From NCBI GenBank assembly GCA_964609695.1, contig CAZSSP010000002.1, positions 124,001-188,000 of the forward strand: a DNA stretch of 64,000 bases, written 5' to 3'. Both the position numbers and the translations under genes were made by a program. The notes beneath the pieces were generated by a model. It made no database searches and had not been told where the DNA came from. It saw only the letters and a program-made list of their open reading frames with translations. Of the stretch, positions 17,810 through 26,499 are shown piece after piece. This DNA comes from JAGNHS01 sp964609695. GTDB lineage: Bacteria > Bdellovibrionota > UBA2428. Positions within the stretch are counted from its first letter, which is position 1; each line of letters opens with the position of its first letter.

Positions 17810-18349
17810 CTATTCGCCATCCTTTTCGCCAGAAGTATCAGAAGCAGCAGCTTCTTGATTAGGAGCAGCGTTTGCAGCATCTCTATCGCCACGGTAGCCA
17901 CCGCGATCACCGCGGTCTCCACGCTCACCACCACGTCCACCTTCAAAGCGGCGACCACGACCACGGAATCCACGGTCGTCACGGTTTTCGCGGAACTTCT
18001 CACCGATTTCTCGGCCGATGTTTGCGCGAAGAGTGTTGTAGTCAGCACCATCTTCAGAAGTGCGAACAGTAATTTGTCTTAAAACAAATTCATTAATTTT
18101 GAGTTGGTGTCGAATTGCATCGACGGCTCCAGAGCTGGCTTGATAGCGGAAGTATGTCCACTGCGCTCGAGGCTCCTTATTAATGGGATAAGCGATTTTA
18201 GCTTTGCCCCAGAGATCAAGCATGAGAACTTGACCCTTATCGGAAGTCACGGCGTCCTTGCATTTGTCGACAAGTGCTTTGTACTTGTCTTCAGGCATGT
18301 CCACCTTCGTTAAACAGATTGTTTCATAAGTTCTCATTTGTGTTGCCAT
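17810..18349 (-). CDS. rpsF: 30S ribosomal protein bS6 with Arg/Gly-rich C-terminal extension
   Basis: Residues 1-100 form the bS6 fold: YETICLTKVDMPEDK, GKAKIAYPINKEPRAQWTYF and LRQITVRT. The tail, about residues 118-179, is rich in Arg, Gly and Asp with RGG/GDR repeats (FRGRGRRFEGGRGGERGD, RGDRGGYRGD), then an acidic end. bS6 is normally 95-135 residues, so the tail is long. It binds helix 23 of 16S rRNA with bS18, but the usual rpsR between rpsF and rplI is absent. AGGAC near the start may be the ribosome site. Confidence 0.96.
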   Translation of the reverse strand: MATQMRTYETICLTKVDMPEDKYKALVDKCKDAVTSDKGQVLMLDLWGKAKIAYPINKEPRAQWTYFRYQASSGAVDAIRHQLKINEFVLRQITVRTSEDGADYNTLRANIGREIGEKFRENRDDRGFRGRGRRFEGGRGGERGDRGDRGGYRGDRDAANAAPNQEAAASDTSGEKDGE

Positions 18350-18406
18350 AGATTTAGTCCTAGGGGGTCATAGCTAACAAACACCTTGCTACTTTTCAAG
18401 CTAAGC

Positions 18407-19501
18407 TCAAATATGTTTTTCAAGTTCTGGTACCGCTTTGACCCAGTTTTGGGGGATTGGGGCATATATTTTGATCATCTTCTGAGTTTTGGGGTGTCGA
18501 AACTCAAGATTTCGGGCGTGAAGGGCCTGAGAATCGAGAATCATGCGCTTTCTTAAGTCAGAGTTTAAAGCAGGCCCTGCGGCCTTTTTAGAGCCTTGGA
18601 GTACAGGTTTTTGCTCGGTCATTTTAAGGAATATATCTTCTGAAATATCATAGAGCTTATCACCAAGGATTCCACATCCAATTTCAGCCAAATGGACTCT
18701 AATTTGGTTGGTTCTACCCGTTATTGGATGACATTCTATGAGACTCACCGGCCATTGGGAGCTTTTATCTTCTCTGAGGCTCAATCGGGCTCTTTCTATA
18801 CCGGGCCATTCGGGAGGAGCCCAGGATTCATCGCCCGTCCAAAATGTGTCTATTAATTGATAATGAGTGCGGGCGTTTTTGCTCTGATAGCCGTGAGCAA
18901 TTTGTTTGATGCGAATTCGGCTTTTAGGGCTTTGTCCCTCTGAGGTTGCTTGTCCGATAGGGATATCTATAGTGTCGTTGTTTTTTGGAGGAGTTCCCCA
19001 GGCGAGTGCCCAATAAGTTTTTTTAACTTCTCCGTTAAAAAAAGCCCAATACATTTTTTCCTTCGCCATATGCGATTTTGTAAGCACACAACAACCGCTT
19101 GTTTCTCTATCGAGCCGATGCGCTAAAACCAAAAGTTCATATTTTTTTTGCGCTCTCAGCACTTCTACCAAAGTGTTGTTGAGATACTTGCCGCCTGGAT
19201 GCACTGGAATATGGGCAGGTTTGTCGACAATTAAGAGATCTTCATCTTCAAAGAGTATGGGAATTTTTTTAGGGACCTTGGGTTCGGCTCGCCTTTTAGT
19301 GACGTAACTCACCATATCGCCTACGCGTAACGAATCTTCCACGTTGGCTTTTTCGTCGTTGATTCTCACTTCGCCATGTTCAATGTTTTCTATCCATTTA
19401 TCGCGACTATGATAGGCAAAACGGCGGCAGAGATAGTCTAAAATGCTCAGAGCGTTTTCGTGAGCTCTGACTTTGCTTTTAAAGGTATTTTGGTCTGACA
19501 T
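18407..19501 (-). CDS. RluA-family 23S rRNA/tRNA pseudouridine synthase
   Basis: An N-terminal S4-type RNA-binding segment (about residues 22-70; GEVRINDEKANVED) is followed by the pseudouridine synthase domain. The catalytic Asp is in HRLDRETSGCCVL, the family motif. HPITGRTNQIRVHLAEIG is the second signature, and FRHPKTQKMIKIYAP is the usual C-terminal strand. The length (364 aa) is somewhat above RluD because of an insertion around residues 215-245. The start is an ATG with TAGCAT about 10 nt upstream and no Shine-Dalgarno. The target uridine cannot be read from the sequence. Confidence 0.93.
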   Translation of the reverse strand: MSDQNTFKSKVRAHENALSILDYLCRRFAYHSRDKWIENIEHGEVRINDEKANVEDSLRVGDMVSYVTKRRAEPKVPKKIPILFEDEDLLIVDKPAHIPVHPGGKYLNNTLVEVLRAQKKYELLVLAHRLDRETSGCCVLTKSHMAKEKMYWAFFNGEVKKTYWALAWGTPPKNNDTIDIPIGQATSEGQSPKSRIRIKQIAHGYQSKNARTHYQLIDTFWTGDESWAPPEWPGIERARLSLREDKSSQWPVSLIECHPITGRTNQIRVHLAEIGCGILGDKLYDISEDIFLKMTEQKPVLQGSKKAAGPALNSDLRKRMILDSQALHARNLEFRHPKTQKMIKIYAPIPQNWVKAVPELEKHI

Positions 19502-19580
19502 GTGGGGCCTAATGCTAACACAAAGTGTCAGTAAACTTCTATTCTTTTGGTGTTCTGACTCTTAATTCTTGTGTTACAAC

Positions 19581-20210
19581 ATGGTCATGATTCAACTGCC
19601 TGTTTCACTTCCGCAGCCCTCATCGAGATCTATCGATCAGGCTGTGGCTGTATTGCAAAGGGGTGGGATTATCGTTTTCCCCACAGATACGGGCTATTCC
19701 ATGGGTTGCGATCTCTTTAGAAAGAAATCTATCGATCGAATTGCTTTTGTAAAACGTCGAGATCCCAAAAAACCTTTTACCTTTATCTGTTCGGATCTTA
19801 AGGAACTTTCTCAATTTGCTATAGTGAGCGATCGCGCTTATCGCGATATGCGAAGGCTTTTGCCTGGTCCTTATACTTTTGTCTTACCAGCAACTAAAAT
19901 GGTTCCAAAGTTGTTGATAAGCAGTCGCCGAAGTGTAGGTATAAGAGTGCCAGATCATGCGGTACCTCAGGCTATAGTTCAAAATCTGAGACATCCTATA
20001 ATTAGCACCTCATGTGTAAGTCCTGAAGGTGGAAATCTCACTCATCCTGAGGAAATCGCTAGAATTTACGGTAAAAGCATCGATCTGCTTTTGGATGGCG
20101 ATATTATTTCTATGGAACCTTCTACTGTTATTGATTTCACAGAGTCTGAGCCCAGTATTTTGCGCAAAGGTAAGGGTAGTTTAGACATCTTCAAAGTAAA
20201 AGAAGGTTGA
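19581..20210 (+). CDS. YciO/Sua5/YrdC-family protein (threonylcarbamoyl-AMP synthase-like)
   Basis: A single-domain YrdC fold of about 209 residues. GGIIVFPTDTGYSMGCDL is the nucleotide/threonine-binding N-terminus, KKPFTFICSD the KRxxxKPxxxxx-like region, and PGPYTFVL and STSCVSPEG the further signatures. Overall it looks closer to E. coli YciO than to TsaC, so a role in tRNA t6A synthesis is probable but not sure. The start may be the ATG at 19581 or 19587; a TTG at 19569 is less likely. No Shine-Dalgarno is visible. It is divergent from the pseudouridine synthase and overlaps or abuts the next membrane-protein gene. Confidence 0.88.
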   Translation: MVMIQLPVSLPQPSSRSIDQAVAVLQRGGIIVFPTDTGYSMGCDLFRKKSIDRIAFVKRRDPKKPFTFICSDLKELSQFAIVSDRAYRDMRRLLPGPYTFVLPATKMVPKLLISSRRSVGIRVPDHAVPQAIVQNLRHPIISTSCVSPEGGNLTHPEEIARIYGKSIDLLLDGDIISMEPSTVIDFTESEPSILRKGKGSLDIFKVKEG

Positions 20211-20230
20211 GGCGTTTCTCTATTATTTCT

Positions 20231-20962
20231 ATGAGCAGCCTTCGTTTTAAGACTCGTCACGATGATCATTTAGCCAGAAAAATATTTCATAGTTTATCGG
20301 GAACAATCATCACTCTGATTTTTGTGGCTTTCTTAGACCGAAAGCAAAGTGCAGTGGCTATAATTCTTGGTGTTTGTTTAACTCTTCCTTTCGACATTAT
20401 TCGGCTTAGATGGGACGCGCTTAATGATTTGGCTTTTAAAGTCTTTGGTCCTCTCATGCGTGATGATGAAGAGAAGGGAGTCTCGGCTCAATTCTTTTAT
20501 ATTTTAGGTTTAGCTTGGGCTATTTTAGTTTTGCCGAAGGCTATCGCTGTTCAGGCAATTTTAACTCTGGCATGGATGGATCCTATGGCCGCATTTTTTG
20601 GCCAGCGTTTTGGAAAACTCAATTGGAAGAATTTTTTTACTGAAAAACTGAATTTTCAAAACGCCTCATGGATTACGGCTTTGAAAGGCAAAACAGTTTT
20701 AGGTTCTACGGCTGGCTTTTTTGCGGCCCTTCTTGCTGGAATTATTGCATGGATGGGTCCTTGGGCTTCCTATGCGTTTGAGGGGCAGCTTATTGTCCCA
20801 AATTTTTTTCAAATTGTGATTTTATCTATAGTAGGTGGGCTGACAGCCGTTATTGCAGAAGCTTGGCCGTCGCAGTGGGACGATAATTTAAGTGTGCCTT
20901 TTTGGACGGGTCTCATCGTCTGGGGTGTAGCAACAATATTGGGCGTTCCTACAGCCTTTTAA
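20231..20962 (+). CDS. Dolichol-kinase/CTP-dependent lipid kinase-like membrane protein
   Basis: Six to seven hydrophobic segments and the pattern of the SEC59/Dgk1/VTE5 phytol- and dolichol-kinase group: HLARKIFHSLSGTI near the start, WMDPMAAFFGQRFGK in the middle, and LKGKTVLGSTAGF for the conserved KGKTxEGS-type loop. Such enzymes use CTP to phosphorylate a lipid alcohol or diacylglycerol. A TTG at 20207 overlapping the upstream stop is an alternative start; the ATG at 20231 leaves 20 nt after that stop. It is probably cotranscribed with the YciO-like gene. Exact substrate unknown. Confidence 0.75.
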   Translation: MSSLRFKTRHDDHLARKIFHSLSGTIITLIFVAFLDRKQSAVAIILGVCLTLPFDIIRLRWDALNDLAFKVFGPLMRDDEEKGVSAQFFYILGLAWAILVLPKAIAVQAILTLAWMDPMAAFFGQRFGKLNWKNFFTEKLNFQNASWITALKGKTVLGSTAGFFAALLAGIIAWMGPWASYAFEGQLIVPNFFQIVILSIVGGLTAVIAEAWPSQWDDNLSVPFWTGLIVWGVATILGVPTAF

Positions 20963-21048
20963 GTCCTAGATTTCAAAAGAAAAATGAATATTGACATACT
21001 GCGTCTAGGGTGGGAGAGTTGCCCCGCATTTTAGAGGTGTGTTTTTTA

Positions 21049-22557
21049 ATGACTCCTATAAAAATTTCTAAGAGTTTTTATTTTTTAATTTTTAGTTCGA
21101 TGATCTTAATTTGTTCTCTTTCGGCTGAAGATACAAATTTGGATTCTCATTTAAAAATAGATAATTCAACTGGAATCCTCGAAATATCGGGCAGCTTTGA
21201 ATTGAGTAACGATGCAAAATTATTTGCCAATACGATTATAGTTCGTAAAGACGCACATATTTTTACAAATGGTTTTAATGTGACTCTGATTGCAAGAAAA
21301 ATTGTTTTTGAAAATGCTGAAAACTCCTTATCTATAAAGCCCGATAAACTGACTGGTGCCATAGTTGAGAATTTATTTGATTATAAAAAAGAAATTTGGG
21401 CAAAAAAGCTCAAAGAGCATGAACTCAGAAAAAAAACAGCTCATTTTATCGTCGATTCTCAATCGGCTAAATATGAAGCAGAAAAACATCAATCTTTTAT
21501 TAAGATTATAACTTTGAAGCTCGAAGGTGTTCCTCTTCTTGTCACTCGACAGGAAAAAGAGGGAATGAAACATTTTATGGATTATAGTGCATTTAGAAAG
21601 TCAGCTGCAGCTCGAAGTTTTGACTATAAACTCAACACCGCTCTTCTCAATAAACAGGCTACAACTTTTTACATTGAAACTCCAAATATTGAAGCTGATT
21701 ATGACAAAACCGAAGACTATTTGAGTGAAGAAGTTTTTTTAAAGCCCGGCCTCACTTTGAGTGTTTTTAAGAACTATGTTGGTGATTACTTAGCTTTGCA
21801 GGAACTTATTTTTTTAAATGAAACTATCCAGTGGCTTTCAGCAAAACAAATGAGTTCAGATCAAGAAAGTGAAATTCATAATTTTTTGAGTGAAATATAC
21901 CCAACTCAAGGTCGAAGTGCATATCTTTTTGTTGAAAGATATTTTACTAAAAGCATATTGCGAGTTACTCAGCAGTTAGAGAATTCAAAATTTAGAAAAC
22001 TTATTTCAGAAGACCTAAGAAATTTTGTGTATGAGAAAAGTCATCCTTCAGAGCTCATTGCGGCTTTAGATATTGCGAAAGTTAATAGTATCAATGACGA
22101 TGATCTAAACGAACATCTAGAAGTTTTAAAAGACTTAAATAAGATCTTAGAATTGACAGTTAAAAACATTGAGAGTGAATACGATTCTTTATCACTAAAG
22201 TATCACGATTATATTGATGAAAAAATGAATTTATTAAGTCATGCCAAGGATTTGAATTTTAGTCGTAGTCTTTTACCCAAAAAGTTTTATGATCGTAAAG
22301 AACTCAAGGATTATAGAATTGATGAATCATTTTCAATTCAAAGTGATTACTTTGAATTTGTCAGATTGTTGAGATTAAATCGAAATGAAAATAAAACACT
22401 TGTCGTCAATGCGGGCATGGAATTAGTAAACCAGTTAATCATGTATGAAATCACAGAAGGAAGATCTGTTGAAAAATTAAGGGCTAAGGAATTTTCTCCT
22501 GAATTGAATTTCTTTGCACCTGTTAAGCCGGAAATAAAATGGAATGAGTTAAAATGA
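21049..22557 (+). CDS. Exported protein of unknown function, first gene of a five-gene operon
   Basis: A signal peptide (SKSFYFLIFSSMILICSLSA) ends near residue 27. Residues 35-90 form short repeating beta-strand units (ILEISGSFELSNDAKLFANT, DAHIFTNGFNVTLIARKI), echoed in the next protein, and the remainder to residue 502 is charged and helical with coiled-coil-like stretches (LEVLKDLNKILELTVKNI). The ATG at 21049 is chosen over the upstream GTG at 21010 because it puts the signal peptide at the N-terminus and has AGAGGTG 10 nt upstream. The stop overlaps the next start (ATGA). No known family recognised. Confidence 0.8.
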   Translation: MTPIKISKSFYFLIFSSMILICSLSAEDTNLDSHLKIDNSTGILEISGSFELSNDAKLFANTIIVRKDAHIFTNGFNVTLIARKIVFENAENSLSIKPDKLTGAIVENLFDYKKEIWAKKLKEHELRKKTAHFIVDSQSAKYEAEKHQSFIKIITLKLEGVPLLVTRQEKEGMKHFMDYSAFRKSAAARSFDYKLNTALLNKQATTFYIETPNIEADYDKTEDYLSEEVFLKPGLTLSVFKNYVGDYLALQELIFLNETIQWLSAKQMSSDQESEIHNFLSEIYPTQGRSAYLFVERYFTKSILRVTQQLENSKFRKLISEDLRNFVYEKSHPSELIAALDIAKVNSINDDDLNEHLEVLKDLNKILELTVKNIESEYDSLSLKYHDYIDEKMNLLSHAKDLNFSRSLLPKKFYDRKELKDYRIDESFSIQSDYFEFVRLLRLNRNENKTLVVNAGMELVNQLIMYEITEGRSVEKLRAKEFSPELNFFAPVKPEIKWNELK

Positions 22558-24137
22558 AGATTAAAAATTTGTTGCTAAGTTTTTTTATTTGTACCCAAGC
22601 AAGAGCAGTCGATAGCGTAGTCGACCAAGCGCCACTTCCTGCCATGATGGCTGAAACGTTGAAATCCTCTGAAATTACGGTAGTGGGCCCAGACACTCTT
22701 TATCTTGAAGGTTCAACTTTAATTGAAGCTGAACACATAATCATTAAGGGAAATATTGTGACTCGAGGGAATTATTTAAAAATTATGACTCGAGTATTGG
22801 AGATCGTTGAGGGTACTGAAATCATGGCCTTTGATAAACCCACAGCTGAACATAAAATTGAAAAAGAAAAATTAAAAGCGCCCTCACAGGCCCCACGAGA
22901 AACTGCCGGAGCCAATGGTAAGGCTGGTGACAAAGGTTTCAAAGGAAATGACGGGTATTATCGACCTGGATCTATCGAGATTTCAGCGGCCGTGATTATT
23001 GGTCGCCCCAAAATTAATGCCAATGGTGAGTCAGGTTCTATCGGCGGCGATGGTCAAAATGGACAAGATGGAGCTCGTGGAGGACATGGTAAAGATTCTA
23101 CTAGTACTTGGGGAATGTTTATTAAGAGAAGGGCTACGGATGGCGCTGCCGGTGGAAATGGTGGAGCTCCCGGTGAAGGTGGAGATGGAGGGCAGGGCGG
23201 TGGCGCCGTGCCTACAACTATTCTTTATGGAAAAGCTTATGAATGGAAAGAAAATGAAAATGGAAAATTAATTTTTACGGAGTTAAAAGCTGAAAGTATT
23301 TCAGAAAACGTGTCTACAAAACCCGGCCAGGGTGGAATGGGTGGAAAGCCTGGAATAGGTGGTAATGGTGGGGCTGGTGGTCAAGGTGGTTCAGGTGGGA
23401 ATTATTTTTTTGGATCTGCGCATGGTGAAGATGATGGGCCTAGCGGTAAAGCTTCTACGGAGAAAGGCGTAGCAGGTCAGAGTGGTCTCCTTGGCCCAGA
23501 GGTCAGGCGCGAAGAAGTTTTAAAAATATCAAACCTTTTTGAAGCGGTTCTAGAATCTTTTGAAGATAAAGAAAAAAGTGAAAAAAGGTTTCGTTTGATG
23601 CATGCTACAGATAAATTTCTACGTTCGTTTCAAGATTGGACAGATAACCGTAACGAAAGTTCTGATTTAGACAGAGAACTTAAACAACAAATATTAGCTA
23701 AAAAAAATCAACTTCAAGCAGAAGCCTCGGTGATTGGCTTTAAAGATTTGGCTGCAATTTTTTCAGAAATAAAAATGGAGTCGACAAGTGAGGATCTCAA
23801 GAGTTTAGCGAAAAATATTGAGGCCTATTTGAGCGAAAATTATAGACCTTCGTTAGTAGAGACTGTGAATTCACTAAAAAAAATGACATTAGAGATTACA
23901 AAAGTAAAAGATGCCCTTAAAGGCGATTCAAATGCCTTTTTAGATTCGGCCAGATTGTTTGGAAGTCCACTTTTTGAAAATTTAACTGATTTAGAAAAAG
24001 ATCCTGAAACACTTTTACTCCCACCTTCTCTAAAACGATTGAGTTCAACTTATTTGGGTTCCACTGGATCCGTTAGAGTAGAGCGTAAAAAAGATGCCCA
24101 AGATAAAATTCGAATTATAGAAAAGGTATTGCCATGA
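22554..24137 (+). CDS. Exported protein with collagen-like glycine-rich blocks
   Basis: A signal peptide covers about residues 1-18. A beta-strand region at 40-95 (TLYLEGSTLIEAEHIIIKGN) resembles the first operon protein. Gly-rich collagen-like blocks follow at about 118-136, 155-218 (GSIGGDGQNGQDGARGGHG, GGNGGAPGEGGDGGQGG) and 257-283 (GQGGMGGKPGIGGNGGAGG), separated by non-repetitive loops. The C-terminal half (about 320-527) is charged and helical. The Gly-X-Y register is imperfect, so a true collagen triple helix is not assured; a polyglycine bundle is an alternative. ATGA overlaps at both ends make translation coupled. It may be a surface or adhesive protein. Confidence 0.82.
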   Translation: MKIKNLLLSFFICTQARAVDSVVDQAPLPAMMAETLKSSEITVVGPDTLYLEGSTLIEAEHIIIKGNIVTRGNYLKIMTRVLEIVEGTEIMAFDKPTAEHKIEKEKLKAPSQAPRETAGANGKAGDKGFKGNDGYYRPGSIEISAAVIIGRPKINANGESGSIGGDGQNGQDGARGGHGKDSTSTWGMFIKRRATDGAAGGNGGAPGEGGDGGQGGGAVPTTILYGKAYEWKENENGKLIFTELKAESISENVSTKPGQGGMGGKPGIGGNGGAGGQGGSGGNYFFGSAHGEDDGPSGKASTEKGVAGQSGLLGPEVRREEVLKISNLFEAVLESFEDKEKSEKRFRLMHATDKFLRSFQDWTDNRNESSDLDRELKQQILAKKNQLQAEASVIGFKDLAAIFSEIKMESTSEDLKSLAKNIEAYLSENYRPSLVETVNSLKKMTLEITKVKDALKGDSNAFLDSARLFGSPLFENLTDLEKDPETLLLPPSLKRLSSTYLGSTGSVRVERKKDAQDKIRIIEKVLP

Positions 24138-25528
24138 AAATTTTAAAGCACGGCTTTATAGTTTTAATGCTTAGCCTTTTAAGTTCGTTCTCCTATGGGG
24201 ATTGGCGTGATGGAATGATTCGCGATCTTGAAGAAGATAATACAGAGTTGGGTCAGTTGTTGTTCCCTCTTATGAAGTCTGAGTATGAAAATACCATTGA
24301 TCTCTATTTGATTCACAGAAGAGTCGATTTTTTGAATCTTTATAAATATGAAACAAAAATTTTAAGTGATTTAAAAAAAGAACACTTTGAAAATATTTCG
24401 CGCATGGATGATTTGCGTGAAAGTTTAAAATCAGAGGCTAAAAATGTAAATTTGAGTTTTGCAAATACTTTGGCCAACTTTGCTTTTTTAGTGAATGCCG
24501 AAAAGCAGATTCTTTCTAAAATTAACGAACATCTAACGAGAATCAGTTTCTTATTGCAATCTTGGAAAGATCAAACAAAGCCAGAAATTTTAACTCAAAT
24601 AAAAAAAAATAGAGAACCCTTAGATTATTTCCCTCGTCCTTTTATTGCGCCTAATCGAGCTAGAAATGGGATCTATTTTAATTTGAGCTACACCTACACC
24701 CAGACCAATCCCAAGGATCCTCATCATGTGATGGGGAGTGGGGTGACAACTTCTAGCGAATACACCAATCTTTTTTCACAAGTTTTGCAAATGGTAGTGA
24801 ATAATTTCTATTACCAATCGAATGGGGGAGATTCTAATTCTGAAGGTTATTCGGCAGTTATTGCTGCCCTTGTGACCACTTTAGTCACGGGTTATCAGCA
24901 AGAAGCTTTTGAAAAGAAACTTGAAGGTGCTCGAAAAGACATTGAAGAAACTTTTGATAGTTCTAGAGAAGCCTTAGATAAAGTGGCACTTGAGCTTATA
25001 AAAAATAGAACTGAAGTGGCCCTGCAAGAAAAAACAGATTTTGATTTGCAATTTTACTTGTCCCAACTTCTGTCGAGTGCTCAAGAATTAAAGCTTCATA
25101 CAGAAAGCTCTTTGGCTGAAGCTAAGAAGTTTTCTGAGGCAGAATTAACAATGCTTTATGAAGACTTGAAAAAACGTATCAATATTCCAACAGAGCTTAT
25201 TGTAAATAGGTATTTTGAAGCCCTTCATAAGACCCATAAAATTTTAGAAAAATATTATAAAGATTCTAGAGAGCTTAGTTTGAAGATGTCTCAATCTGAG
25301 AATTCTAAAGATGCAAGTCTTGATGCCATTTACGAAAAAACTTTGATGGCCGTTCGAGAAGATGCTCGAATTGTAGACACTTATTTAGATACGAGTTCCT
25401 ATTCTAATGTTCAAGACAATCCCTTTTTAGATGAAACATTGGGCAAGTATCCAATTTCAAGCTGGACAGCATTTTTGAAGTCGCTTCAAGTGCAAATGCA
25501 GAAGAAACTTTTTGAAGGAGCACGCTGA
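24134..25528 (+). CDS. Exported helical protein of unknown function (operon gene 3)
   Basis: A signal peptide (GFIVLMLSLLSSFSYG) is followed by long amphipathic helices (residues 30-160 and 255-420) likely to form coiled coils. A central Ser/Thr/Tyr-rich part (NLSYTYTQTNPKDP, about 183-196) and a hydrophobic stretch GYSAVIAALVTTLVTGYQQ (about 237-255) might insert in a membrane. The pattern of helices around one hydrophobic hairpin loosely recalls pore-forming helical toxins, but there is no clear homology. It starts inside the previous stop (ATGA) and its stop overlaps the next start (TGATG). Confidence 0.78.
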   Translation: MKILKHGFIVLMLSLLSSFSYGDWRDGMIRDLEEDNTELGQLLFPLMKSEYENTIDLYLIHRRVDFLNLYKYETKILSDLKKEHFENISRMDDLRESLKSEAKNVNLSFANTLANFAFLVNAEKQILSKINEHLTRISFLLQSWKDQTKPEILTQIKKNREPLDYFPRPFIAPNRARNGIYFNLSYTYTQTNPKDPHHVMGSGVTTSSEYTNLFSQVLQMVVNNFYYQSNGGDSNSEGYSAVIAALVTTLVTGYQQEAFEKKLEGARKDIEETFDSSREALDKVALELIKNRTEVALQEKTDFDLQFYLSQLLSSAQELKLHTESSLAEAKKFSEAELTMLYEDLKKRINIPTELIVNRYFEALHKTHKILEKYYKDSRELSLKMSQSENSKDASLDAIYEKTLMAVREDARIVDTYLDTSSYSNVQDNPFLDETLGKYPISSWTAFLKSLQVQMQKKLFEGAR

Positions 25529-26499
25529 TGAAATTGCTCAAACTTTCAAAATTAATAATTCTCACTCATTGTCTTTGTTGGATGGCTTCCGCTGAAGAAG
25601 CAAAAGATGCAGTTAAAGAACCCGTTTTAGAGAAAATGAGCGATAAGGTTAAGGTGAAGTCCATTACTGAGTATCAAGTGGACCCAAGGTCTCTCACGGG
25701 TAATGGCTGGATGTCAGTTGTTGGAAGTGGATATTTGATGGGTAAAAATATACATCGTGATATTCCGCTTAGTGAAAAAGAAATTAAGGAACATCCTACT
25801 AATGATTTTAGAGGTCAAAGAGTTCCTTTTATTCTCAGAAAATCAAAAGATTCTGCACCCGATCGTCAAAAGGCTTTGAAAAATTTACGACATGAATTGG
25901 ATGAAAGTTTTTATTCCGGAGATAATTCTGATCTGGCGAATAAAGTTGAATCTAAAGATGAGACTTTAAAAAATGCTTTGATTGATTTTGATTTTGATCT
26001 GTGTCTCAATAAAAGTGTTCCCATTATGAAGAAAATGCTTGTGGTTCAGGGACAAGTTAATAGAAAAATTGAATATGAAAATCTTTTAGATCGATTGAGA
26101 AGGCAATCTAAAAAAATGGATATGCAGGACTCTGTAGTGCCTTGTATTGCTACTTATGGTTTTGATTTGAGTTTATCTAGACCTGAGGAGAGATTGCTTG
26201 TATTGATGGCGCTTCAAAAATCAAGTGCCTTTTTGAGGCCTATGATTTTAAAAAATATTTTTCTAGCACTTGATCCTGAGTCTCCAGTGGCGGCCGATAA
26301 AGATTTCACTAAAAAGTTACTTCAATGGACTTTGTTGATGGCCTTGTCTAGCTCTGAAATAATGTCCCAATTCAGTTGGGAAGAGTGGATGACAATGGAA
26401 TTAAAATCGAATCCATTTTTAAAATTCCCAGTGGAAGACAGAAAAAAAATCCTATCAGATTGGGATGCGTGGATTGTCATAAAATGGAAGCGTTCCTGA
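25528..26499 (+). CDS. Exported protein of unknown function (operon gene 4)
   Basis: A 323-residue protein with a signal peptide (ILTHCLCWMASA, about residues 11-22). The rest is soluble and helix-rich, with one NGWMSVVGSGYLMGKN segment near 59-74. No known domain is recognised. The start shares one base with the previous stop (TGATG) and the stop shares one base with the next start, so it is translationally coupled on both sides and should be made in a fixed ratio with its neighbours. Confidence 0.78.
   Translation: MKLLKLSKLIILTHCLCWMASAEEAKDAVKEPVLEKMSDKVKVKSITEYQVDPRSLTGNGWMSVVGSGYLMGKNIHRDIPLSEKEIKEHPTNDFRGQRVPFILRKSKDSAPDRQKALKNLRHELDESFYSGDNSDLANKVESKDETLKNALIDFDFDLCLNKSVPIMKKMLVVQGQVNRKIEYENLLDRLRRQSKKMDMQDSVVPCIATYGFDLSLSRPEERLLVLMALQKSSAFLRPMILKNIFLALDPESPVAADKDFTKKLLQWTLLMALSSSEIMSQFSWEEWMTMELKSNPFLKFPVEDRKKILSDWDAWIVIKWKRS

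Noticed and set aside
17758..18082. Open frames of 66-97 codons on both strands across the rpsF tail
   Set aside because: They are shadows of the RG-rich repeat, which removes stop codons from other frames.
22900..23420. G-rich repetitive stretch resembling a tandem repeat or CRISPR-like array
   Set aside because: The repeats are irregular, in frame and encode Gly-X-Y-like protein blocks; there are no constant repeats with unique spacers.
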